Positions 48,370 to 56,650 of a DNA stretch of 64,000 nt are shown in pieces. The translations under genes and the position numbers were made by a program. Below the pieces are notes generated by a model, which was not told where the DNA came from, ran no database searches, and saw nothing but the letters and a program-made list of their open reading frames with translations. The stretch's first letter is position 1. The number at the start of each line of letters is the position of its first letter. This DNA comes from Bacteroidales bacterium. GTDB taxonomy: Bacteria; Bacteroidota; Bacteroidia; Bacteroidales; UBA932. The DNA lies in the NCBI GenBank assembly GCA_015060455.1, contig SUYM01000013.1, positions 17,692 to 81,691 of the forward strand, written 5' to 3'.

Positions 48370-50268
48370 TCAATGCCAAATTATTGTCTTCTTTTCATCA
48401 TCCCACACGAATATACGATTCTGAACCCCGCGGGATATACCTTTTATATAATATAATGCTCCTGACGGAAGATCGGAAACTCTCAAACAAACATCATCAG
48501 CTGTTATTGAGGTATGAAATTTCCATGACGAGTCATGCCAATAATATATTTCATACTCATCTCCCGGGATAATCGCATTACCGTCTCCTCGTCTTACATA
48601 CATAATCTCCTTCAGGGTAACAGGTTCGCCAAGATCAATGATTTCCAATAGTTTATTTTCGTTCGGGCTATAATTAGTCAAGGGGTCTCCATCCACAAGT
48701 GAATTTCCAATTATAGGCCTTATAAAGTTACCATCAACGCCCACGAAGAAAAGTTCTGCCATATCACACTTTCTGCCATCCTCTGCACATAAACGCCAAT
48801 ATCTATGCGGTTTTGTTTGACGAACTATGACCTTCCCGGAAGTGAGCAACCATTCAGGCAACTCAGATACAATCTCTGACTTACTGAACAACGGGTCGTC
48901 TGAGGCTTCAATATAGCCGCCATGGAGTGCTTTGTGTATAACAAAGACATGCTGAAACATCGGATATTTCCTACAAATCTCAAAAGATTCAGTATCCCTA
49001 AAATTGGGAGTAAATTCATTTATATTCCCGTCAAAGTCCAAATGAAACGGCTTACTTAACGGTATCTGCTCACCATTCTCATAACCGACTACCATATAAG
49101 TAATATTTTTTCCCATTCCTTTAAAAAATGCCCTTCCACAACACTTATTTCCCCAATAGACCGGTTTCCAATCGAAATTATCAAATACCGCTATATACAC
49201 ATCACGCCGAGAATATCCGGTTCCCTTTATCAGAGGCACTTCGATATCTACAGTTTGCATATATTCATCTGTAACATCCTTAAAGAACGGGGTACGACAG
49301 AGAGGTGGCACATCGCCTTGATACTTCTTCAAAAGAGCCATACACTCCTTGTTCTGAGCGTATGTCCTTCTAAACACTTTTGCAAATTTGCAATGTGAAT
49401 AGTGTGGATAATCCGGATTACTCGCGTATGGATTAAACATGGTCGTCTTCCCTCTAAGATTAGGAAAAATACACCAATAATGCCCATAATATCTATCTGG
49501 CCACTGTGGCGTATAATCAATACCAACAGGAATACCCTTACTGCGCATGATTCTGACGGCCATCTCTGAGTAATCCTCGCAAGAAGCACCGGGCAAAAGT
49601 GCGAAAGTTGAAGGACGATATATGTTATGACCAAACGAGTCGTGATGCCATTTCTGCTTCACTATCATTCCCTTTAACTTATCATTAACGCGACAAATAG
49701 CCGCACGCGGACAGCCCTTATAGTCATCACACTCGTTCAGTTTATCAATATAACTTTTGGCAATAGGTTCCAAATCCACACGCCATTCATCCATTGGCTC
49801 CGACTGTCCACATGTATAAGGAAGCAGCCACTCGCAAAATTCTTCGAAATCTATATGTTGCGCCCACTCTCCTTCTCTCCACTGAGCGAAAGCCAAGTCT
49901 ATATTACGAATAAGAAAATCTGCACGAATTACTCTACTGTCAAACTCATAAGAAATCCTGTCATCGTATCCCGAAGAAAGTTCCGGCAATTTTCGAAAGG
50001 CTATATCAGGCGATTCACTAAATTCGAAGAGACTGTCTACAGCATCATAATATGTGGAGTAATCCCCAATCATAGATTTATGACCTGGCATGTTCGTAAT
50101 AAGCCACTCTGCTGCCTGTAACTTCTCTTCATCCCCGGATGCAGCATAATGTTCAAGCACCTTTTCCAATTCGCCTCTATTGTCACCTGCAAACTCCAAT
50201 GCCTGCTGCAATCCATCAGCACACGAAACAGTCAACACAAAAACAACCAATAATATAAATCTATTCAT
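48370..50268 (-). CDS. Transglutaminase-like lipoprotein with C-terminal discoidin-like region
   Basis: VSC lipobox; PGASCEDYSEMAVRIMRSKGIPVGIDYTPQWPDRYYGHYWCIFPN (Cys/His transglutaminase core). Confidence 0.75.
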   Translation of the reverse strand: MNRFILLVVFVLTVSCADGLQQALEFAGDNRGELEKVLEHYAASGDEEKLQAAEWLITNMPGHKSMIGDYSTYYDAVDSLFEFSESPDIAFRKLPELSSGYDDRISYEFDSRVIRADFLIRNIDLAFAQWREGEWAQHIDFEEFCEWLLPYTCGQSEPMDEWRVDLEPIAKSYIDKLNECDDYKGCPRAAICRVNDKLKGMIVKQKWHHDSFGHNIYRPSTFALLPGASCEDYSEMAVRIMRSKGIPVGIDYTPQWPDRYYGHYWCIFPNLRGKTTMFNPYASNPDYPHYSHCKFAKVFRRTYAQNKECMALLKKYQGDVPPLCRTPFFKDVTDEYMQTVDIEVPLIKGTGYSRRDVYIAVFDNFDWKPVYWGNKCCGRAFFKGMGKNITYMVVGYENGEQIPLSKPFHLDFDGNINEFTPNFRDTESFEICRKYPMFQHVFVIHKALHGGYIEASDDPLFSKSEIVSELPEWLLTSGKVIVRQTKPHRYWRLCAEDGRKCDMAELFFVGVDGNFIRPIIGNSLVDGDPLTNYSPNENKLLEIIDLGEPVTLKEIMYVRRGDGNAIIPGDEYEIYYWHDSSWKFHTSITADDVCLRVSDLPSGALYYIKGISRGVQNRIFVWDDEKKTIIWH

Positions 50269-50292
50269 GGCACCAAAACTTACGTTTCTACA

Positions 50293-51369
50293 TCAGTCAA
50301 ACACCAGGGAGTGTTCCATAGGAAATTTTATCACTTTTTCTGTGTCATAGTCAATCACATACAGTTCTCGCTGCTTTACATCAATATCGAAATACAATGC
50401 CCTGACAGGAAGTTTTATCTTAGCCAGTGGTGTGCCATTCCATTTGAAGAGATAAATTACAGGCGGTCCGAAAGCACCTTTATCCAACTCTTCAATCGTG
50501 CACCCGATATGTAAGCCTGCAAAAAAACTCTCATATACCTTTGCGTCATAGAACATCTTTCTTCTTTCATATCCATCTTCTCTCTCCAATTCATTTACAT
50601 CAGTAATCGATTCTCCGATGACAAGGGTCCTTTGAAAATCATTATCATAAGAATATAGATGAATAACATTCATAAGCGAACCAAATTCAACAATCATCTG
50701 TTTATCCTGGTTAACCACTATGGATGTTGCCAACAGATTGGCATCAGACACATTAACTGAGTTCAGTTTTACCATAGCCCGGTTAAAATACTCCTTCTTG
50801 TGGCCTGACAACATAAATCTTTCAAATCCCGTAGCATCCACATTCCATCTTCTGCAAAGCAATGTATCACCCGCTATCTTGAAATATCGCGCTCCAGAGG
50901 CGAGAGATAACGAATCAGCAACAACATCCCACGTCCCATATCCTAATTTCAACGACTCAACCAAATCATACACAAGGTAGTTACCTTTATAATCAAACAG
51001 ACCTACGTTATATGTTCCATCTTGAACATCGAAGTCAAGCCAGGAAACAAAAGGCTGATACAGAACCTCACCCGGTCCTCGTCCAATTCTAAGGAAAGGA
51101 GGATATCGACACTCTATGTCCTTTGAATAAACAGACAGACAACCCATAGTATCATGACACGATATCAGAATATAATCGTCCAACACTTTGAGTCCATGAC
51201 TACCAATAGTTTCGATTCCAATATTCTCGTATGATTCGGGTTCTATTTCCATCGGAAAGTCACTAACATAAACAATGTCGTCAAATGCGAACTGTTCTCT
51301 CCTGTTGCAGGACAAAAGCAACATGAGAGAACAAACAACCATCGCTAAATATCTACAAACATTGACCAT
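50293..51369 (-). CDS. 6-bladed beta-propeller-type lipoprotein (module B)
   Basis: LSC lipobox; LRIGRGPGEVLYQPF; FKWNGTPLAKIKLP. Confidence 0.75.
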   Translation of the reverse strand: MVNVCRYLAMVVCSLMLLLSCNRREQFAFDDIVYVSDFPMEIEPESYENIGIETIGSHGLKVLDDYILISCHDTMGCLSVYSKDIECRYPPFLRIGRGPGEVLYQPFVSWLDFDVQDGTYNVGLFDYKGNYLVYDLVESLKLGYGTWDVVADSLSLASGARYFKIAGDTLLCRRWNVDATGFERFMLSGHKKEYFNRAMVKLNSVNVSDANLLATSIVVNQDKQMIVEFGSLMNVIHLYSYDNDFQRTLVIGESITDVNELEREDGYERRKMFYDAKVYESFFAGLHIGCTIEELDKGAFGPPVIYLFKWNGTPLAKIKLPVRALYFDIDVKQRELYVIDYDTEKVIKFPMEHSLVFD

Positions 51370-51381
51370 CTGTGAAAAATC

Positions 51382-51651
51382 TTACTTACAAAACCCCATA
51401 CCACTGTAACCTCGACCTGGAATCACACTACACGTACCACAATACCTTACATCATCCGTCGGATCAGACATAACTGTCTCCCAACATCTGACATACTCTC
51501 CTGATTCTACCTGAGACAACGCTTCTACATTTTCCTCAAACAACATAACAATATTTAACACCCTCGGACTATCCGCCCTAAAGGTAACACACACCCAACT
51601 GGCGAACATTGCAATAACAATCGTCAATACTATAGTCGTCGTAATTTTCAT
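51382..51651 (-). CDS. NVEALA-type peptide precursor (module B, second)
   Basis: TM leader, FEENVEALSQVESGEYVRCWETVMSDPTDDVRYCGTCSVIPGRGYSGMGFCK. Confidence 0.85.
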   Translation of the reverse strand: MKITTTIVLTIVIAMFASWVCVTFRADSPRVLNIVMLFEENVEALSQVESGEYVRCWETVMSDPTDDVRYCGTCSVIPGRGYSGMGFCK

Positions 51652-51665
51652 ATCAATACCCTTTA

Positions 51666-51920
51666 TCAGTAACACGCACTCTTATCTGCACCACGACCCG
51701 GCAAAATACTACACGTACCACAATACATACATTGTTCTGACGGATCAGATGTTATTCTCCGATAGCACTTCGAACCTCCACTCTCCGCTCCAGCTAGTGC
51801 TTCGACATTTTTTGAAAAAACTGGATTCATAGTGCCAGTCCCGTTAAAAACGTAACCTGACAAAGAAATCACCACTGCAAGGGAAAAAATTGCAAATGCA
51901 AAGAAAAATTTGCGTATCAT
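51666..51920 (-). CDS. NVEALA-type peptide precursor (module B, first)
   Basis: TM leader, FSKNVEALAGAESGGSKCYRRITSDPSEQCMYCGTCSILPGRGADKSACY. Confidence 0.88.
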   Translation of the reverse strand: MIRKFFFAFAIFSLAVVISLSGYVFNGTGTMNPVFSKNVEALAGAESGGSKCYRRITSDPSEQCMYCGTCSILPGRGADKSACY

Positions 51921-52075
51921 ATTATCATATAAATTATTAATAATCTAATATACTATAAATATAAAGTTTCCTTTCAATATTAACAATTCTTCAAGTCACC
52001 ATTATACTCTATTAACAAATCCGTGGTTACAAGGTAAGAAACAGTCCCATCACACCGCTATTCTTGTCGTTGGGA

Positions 52076-52633
52076 TTACGGCTTTTCGGTATTCATCTCA
52101 TCCACTACTTTACAGAATAAATTCCAAAGAGCATCACCTGCTAAAGGGTCCCCCACAAATATAGGCTTTCCATTTCGACCTATCAAAAAGCTATGAAAAC
52201 GCTTATCTGACGGGATATGAAAGTTTTGTCTCGCAAAACTTCTATCATAATCAAGATAAACTGGAAAATCCTGATTCCGTCCTCGCAACGCATCTACTAC
52301 ATCTCCATATTCTTCTGCACCTGGAGACAATATCGTCATGACGACAAATGTCCCGAGACTATCAGCCAATTCATATATTGGTTTTCTCTCATGAAGATAA
52401 TTAATCTGACACAGACTACATGACAGGGAATCACTGTAAAAAATCATCACCGGCATATCCTCTTTTGTCTTTGACATAGAAAGTACACCTGACTCCACTT
52501 CTTGAAAACACGCAGGCAAGACTATATCCCGGCTCGTAAATTTTGCCAACTCGCGAGAAATTCTCGTCCGTTCGGAGCAAGAAAGCATCACAAGCAAAAG
52601 CATATTACAGATAAAAAATCTTGCAAGCCTCAT
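52076..52633 (-). CDS. Thioredoxin-like lipoprotein
   Basis: LSC lipobox; VMIFYSDSLSCSLCQINYLHE; PSDKRFHSFLIGRNGKPIFVGDP. Confidence 0.65.
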   Translation of the reverse strand: MRLARFFICNMLLLVMLSCSERTRISRELAKFTSRDIVLPACFQEVESGVLSMSKTKEDMPVMIFYSDSLSCSLCQINYLHERKPIYELADSLGTFVVMTILSPGAEEYGDVVDALRGRNQDFPVYLDYDRSFARQNFHIPSDKRFHSFLIGRNGKPIFVGDPLAGDALWNLFCKVVDEMNTEKP

Positions 52634-52711
52634 TGTAAAGAAATTTTAAAATTGTCCGATGCTGTATTGAGTTGGGCGCAGGATTTGGTTCAAATCATAA
52701 TAAATTACCAT

Positions 52712-53752
52712 CTATCTGTGAAATTTATACAATACCACAAGACCATCATCATCTTTTCCCCTAACGTATAAAGTATTCCCATCTGAGGAGGTCGATATTG
52801 TAGCAAGATATTTATCAAGGAAGAAAGATCCAAGCAAGTTACCAGACCAGTCAAATTGAAAAATATAAGTTCCGCTGATTTTTTCTACATTTTGGCCAGA
52901 ATATGTAACATAAAAAGAATCGCCCGCATTACATGCCCCCATATAACTATAAAACACCGCTTCGAAAAACGACACGCGCCCATCGTTATAGGAATACTTT
53001 ACATTCAATTTTTTCGGTCCTGTAATTTTAGTTAACGGAGCAAGAGAATAATCATAAATCTCAATTTGGCTCAAATCCAAACCGGCAAAAAGTACAAGTC
53101 TTTTGCTTTCATTTATAAGTATGTGTCCTTGAGAGACGTTAAACGCATTCAATTTACGAGTATCCGGGTTCCTACCATCAGAGTAAAAAAAACGAGGTTC
53201 CTTGTTGTCCACACCATCATCAGATGAACTAAAACAGTACGGATTCAGAAACAACATTTTACCACCTATTTCATGAACATCATACACATTCAATTCTTCT
53301 TTATATTTCTTGAATGGTTCTAATTCATAGGCATCTTTATATTGTATGATTTCCTTTAAATCAATAACAGTATAGTTGCCCTTGACAAAATCTCTTACAT
53401 ATAAGGAATCTGTATTTACTCTGGCATTGCAATTCAACATTTCCATCGGACCATTCCCTTTCCTTATCTTCCTTGTCAACATTGCGCCTGATTTTGTGCT
53501 GTAGAATTCCACCCAATAGTCACTCGTCGGCTTATTCAATACTATCAGCACCGTATCCTGATATACCCAAAAGTCCTTTGCATGTAGAAGTTCTCGGGAA
53601 AGTGGCAAAATTTCATAAGAGGTAAGTACCTCCGTATTTATTTCATCCAACTTGAAAGTTTTTTCTTCATGCCATTCAATTACATAATCAGTGTTGTATT
53701 GACAACCACACAACACTGACAGAGCGCACATGACTAAAAGGTTAACTCTCAT
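52712..53752 (-). CDS. 6-bladed beta-propeller-type lipoprotein (module C)
   Basis: MRVNLLVMCALSVLCGCQ lipobox; RKIRKGNGPMEMLNCNA; ATGA overlap with NVEALA stop. Confidence 0.75.
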   Translation of the reverse strand: MRVNLLVMCALSVLCGCQYNTDYVIEWHEEKTFKLDEINTEVLTSYEILPLSRELLHAKDFWVYQDTVLIVLNKPTSDYWVEFYSTKSGAMLTRKIRKGNGPMEMLNCNARVNTDSLYVRDFVKGNYTVIDLKEIIQYKDAYELEPFKKYKEELNVYDVHEIGGKMLFLNPYCFSSSDDGVDNKEPRFFYSDGRNPDTRKLNAFNVSQGHILINESKRLVLFAGLDLSQIEIYDYSLAPLTKITGPKKLNVKYSYNDGRVSFFEAVFYSYMGACNAGDSFYVTYSGQNVEKISGTYIFQFDWSGNLLGSFFLDKYLATISTSSDGNTLYVRGKDDDGLVVLYKFHR

Positions 53753-53982
53753 AAGTCTACTTGTTTTCCGGAGCATGATAACGTATTCCCCAAATAGGAC
53801 CCTTCGCACTCACCTTCTTCTCCTACACACTTGAAGATAACTTTACCTCTGACATTAGTGATCTCACAAGCTGCCAATGCCTCAACCTCTAAATTCCAAA
53901 CGCATGTGCTCTTTGAAATATTTAACACTACTGCGACTATTGCTGCAACAGCCACAAGCATAAAAAATAAAATCTTTTTCAT
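53749..53982 (-). CDS. NVEALA-type peptide precursor (module C)
   Basis: TM leader, CVWNLEVEALAACEITNVRGKVIFKCVGEEGECEGSYLGNTLSCSGKQVDL. Confidence 0.82.
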   Translation of the reverse strand: MKKILFFMLVAVAAIVAVVLNISKSTCVWNLEVEALAACEITNVRGKVIFKCVGEEGECEGSYLGNTLSCSGKQVDL

Positions 53983-54009
53983 AGAACATTTGATGTTAAT
54001 AAAGTGTTA

Positions 54010-54396
54010 TTAAATATCTACATTTTCTTCATCCGCCTCAAAAATATGCCCCTCTATTATACTTTCAAAAGGATAATCATCCTCTACAAAAATAATCTTA
54101 ATTTTTGTTTTTCCTACATACTGGTCTAAATAATATGAAAATATTTCTTTATACATCCCCTCCAAATACATACAGCAGGGGGTATGGATATTAGATTTTT
54201 CATATGCTTGAATAAATATGATAGCCTTTGCAATACAAGCCGAACATGAGGCATCTAAATTATAGCGAATAAACCCTCCTTTGTTAATTTGTTTTGAAAA
54301 AGCCTTAATTTCATTGTTCATATCCAAAACGGCTCTATTAGAGTCATCTACACAACTAAAGAAAAGGGCACAAAGAAGAATAAGCAGTCTTTTCAT
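54010..54396 (-). CDS. Small lipoprotein with CxxC (SCSACIAKA) motif
   Basis: FFSC lipobox; LDASCSACIAKAIIFIQAY; distal gene of island. Confidence 0.5.
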   Translation of the reverse strand: MKRLLILLCALFFSCVDDSNRAVLDMNNEIKAFSKQINKGGFIRYNLDASCSACIAKAIIFIQAYEKSNIHTPCCMYLEGMYKEIFSYYLDQYVGKTKIKIIFVEDDYPFESIIEGHIFEADEENVDI

Positions 54397-54506
54397 CTTA
54401 CCATTAATGTCAGTTCGACGAAATTAAGTTATTGATTATTAGGTAAATAGTAATATATTTTGTAAATTTGAAATCGCCACAAGTCAGCTTCACAAAATAC
54501 ATTGCT

Positions 54507-55130
54507 ATGATCTCAAGGGATAAAATTACTAAAATTTTCTGTATGGCCGATGACTTTTGCAAACTTTATGACCGCTTTATCAAGGCTAATGGTCTTGCAC
54601 CTAAGCGCGACAAGTCCAAACGCAAGTATCATCGCGACCCGAAGATGTCCTCTGCTGAGATCATAACCATAATGATATTGTTTCATTTAAGTGGATATAA
54701 GTGTTTCAAGCATTTCTATATCAATGAAGTACAGGAGCATATAACGGATATGTTTCCTGTAACGGTTTCCTATAACCGCTTTACTGAACTTGAAAGGACT
54801 GTTGTGATCCCGTTCATACTCTTTGTGAAGAAATGCTGTATGGGGAAATGCACTGGAATCAGTTTCGTCGACAGCACGTTGCTTAGAGTATGCAGGAACC
54901 AGCGCATTCATATGCACAAGGTCTTTAAAGGTATAGCTCAGCGAGGACAGTGTTCGATGGGATGGTTCTATGGCTTCAAACTTCATCTGATCTGCAATGA
55001 GATGGAAGAATTGTTGAGCTTTATGGTAACTCCAGGCAATGTTGATGACCGTGAACCTCTGAAGAACAAGACTTTCGTTGAACAGCTGTCTGGAAAGTTG
55101 GTCGGCGCAGGTGTGGGATTTCAGCAGTGA
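54507..55130 (+). mobile_element. IS982-family transposase, 3'-truncated remnant
   Basis: KITKIFCMADDFCKLYDRF...FHLSGYKCFKHFY...GWFYGFKLHLICNEMEELLSFMVTPGNVDDREPL; C-terminal part missing. Confidence 0.85.
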
Positions 55131-55155
55131 CAAACCTGAACTGAAATCACTGTAA

Positions 55156-56139
55156 TCACACCGCCTTCAGTTCAAAAGCATAATCATAAGGAATCCTTTC
55201 ATGAGCAGCGTGGCACTCAAGCCATGCTGCTTCTTTATGACTGATATTCGAAATCTCCACAGATGAACTATCCATGAAATGGGAACAGACCTGTTCCATT
55301 ATAGCCAATTCCTGTTGCGAAAAAAGTGCAATGTCAGGTTTTATGGTTGAAGATAATGTAATTCCCTCCTTACCCCACGATTGCTTAGGTTCCTGCACTA
55401 TTTCATCAAAGTGACTATATATCCGGCTCCAACGCTCCGGCACCGGGCCATAATCCAATGCCTTATATGACAATCCTGTTATCGACATACCATTCTGACG
55501 ATAGGACATGAAGTCAATATAAAAGAGCAATTTATTCATTTTTGTACAGAACACACCATCACATTTATCAATTATATATAATAATGCATTCTTGAGTCTG
55601 TCAAGGGATATCCTTCCGAAACCGTTTTCCTGCCCACGCCCGCAAGCAAAAAGACGGCTGAGTTCATAAGAATGTATATTCGACGGTTCTTCGGAAAGAC
55701 TCTTCAGTCGCAAAGTCAACTTTTCGTATTCCTTTTGTAAAAGGAGATGTCTGGAGTTCTCTACCATATCCAGAAAGACCTCAGCTTTCATTATGGACCG
55801 GATCATTCTTCCGTTTGACACACTCGGTACTTCTCCTCCTTCATACAGTCTCCACTGATTAGGTCCGAATCCCAAAATCAACGACATTTTAGACGCAGAC
55901 ACACCATAGAACTCACGCAGTGTCACAATTTCATCTACAAACGGTAGCCCATACTTAGCCCTATACTGATTTGTCACCTGAAGGAATGACACGGCATCCG
56001 ATTCATCTGTGGTGAACATTTCACCCGTATCTTCACATAGCCACGAGGCGTGAGTATATTCAAATTTCTCACCTCTGAAGTTCCATGTACGCTTATCGTA
56101 CACCTGCTTCATTTCCTTACCTGTAAACGGACTTTTCAT
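55156..56139 (-). CDS. MqsA-like antitoxin with fused C-terminal Panacea (SocA-like) domain
   Basis: MKSPFTGKEMKQ...FRGEKFEYTHASWLCEDTGEMFTTDESDAV... HTH FGPNQWRLYEGGEVPS; C-terminal KMNKLLFYIDFMSYRQNG...YGPVPERWSRIY. Confidence 0.8.
   Translation of the reverse strand: MKSPFTGKEMKQVYDKRTWNFRGEKFEYTHASWLCEDTGEMFTTDESDAVSFLQVTNQYRAKYGLPFVDEIVTLREFYGVSASKMSLILGFGPNQWRLYEGGEVPSVSNGRMIRSIMKAEVFLDMVENSRHLLLQKEYEKLTLRLKSLSEEPSNIHSYELSRLFACGRGQENGFGRISLDRLKNALLYIIDKCDGVFCTKMNKLLFYIDFMSYRQNGMSITGLSYKALDYGPVPERWSRIYSHFDEIVQEPKQSWGKEGITLSSTIKPDIALFSQQELAIMEQVCSHFMDSSSVEISNISHKEAAWLECHAAHERIPYDYAFELKAV
55199..55240. repeat. Right copy of the about 41-bp repeat, inside the Panacea-domain gene 3' end
   Basis: tcatgagcagcgtggcactcaagccatgctgcttctttatga. 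Confidence 0.8.
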
Positions 56140-56503
56140 TTTGTTACTGCCTGTTTCAAAGGATACTTCATCCGCATTTCTGCCAAATGAAAAGAAATAC
56201 AAATTGTCTGCCCTCCAAAATCGCTGATCATTATCTTTATATAGATTTCCCTCCCTTTGACATCTTTTCCGAAAACCCACATCTCACCCAATCTGTTAAG
56301 GCTATCAACGACCGGTCCCTCAACGTAGTCTTCTGCATTCAGACTTTCAATAACTACTTTTCGATACGAAGGCACTATCTCCAACTCTTCAAGAGCTTTC
56401 TGATTCTTCCCATATCATCACGATAAATTATTCCATAGATCTTCATCTTTGCATGGAACATATCAAAAAAACTCTGGACCTCGTCTTTCGTCAAAACACT
56501 CAT
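56136..56503 (-). pseudogene. MqsR-like toxin with apparent frameshift
   Basis: Frame 1 MSVLTKDEVQSFFDMFHAKMKIYGIIYRDD then another frame GKNQKALEELEIVPSYRKVVIESLNAEDYVEGPVVDSLNRLGEMWVFGKDVKGREIYIKIMI. Confidence 0.65.
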
Positions 56504-56650
56504 ATCCTTCTTCTTGTTCCTCAAACGCAAAGATATGGTCATATTTGGAAAAATGCAAGTTTTTCAACCTTAAAGTTGAACGTCAACTCCTATAAGACCC
56601 AAAAGAACAAGGCATGCCGATTCCCTTCGGTCGCTCGATATGACAGAGTT

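Noticed and set aside
34643-54396. Prophage or integrative conjugative element
   Set aside because: No integrase, capsid, relaxase or conjugation genes in the block; only a truncated IS982 at the edge
54687-55133. 148-aa minus-strand ORF
   Set aside because: Antisense shadow of the IS982 transposase remnant
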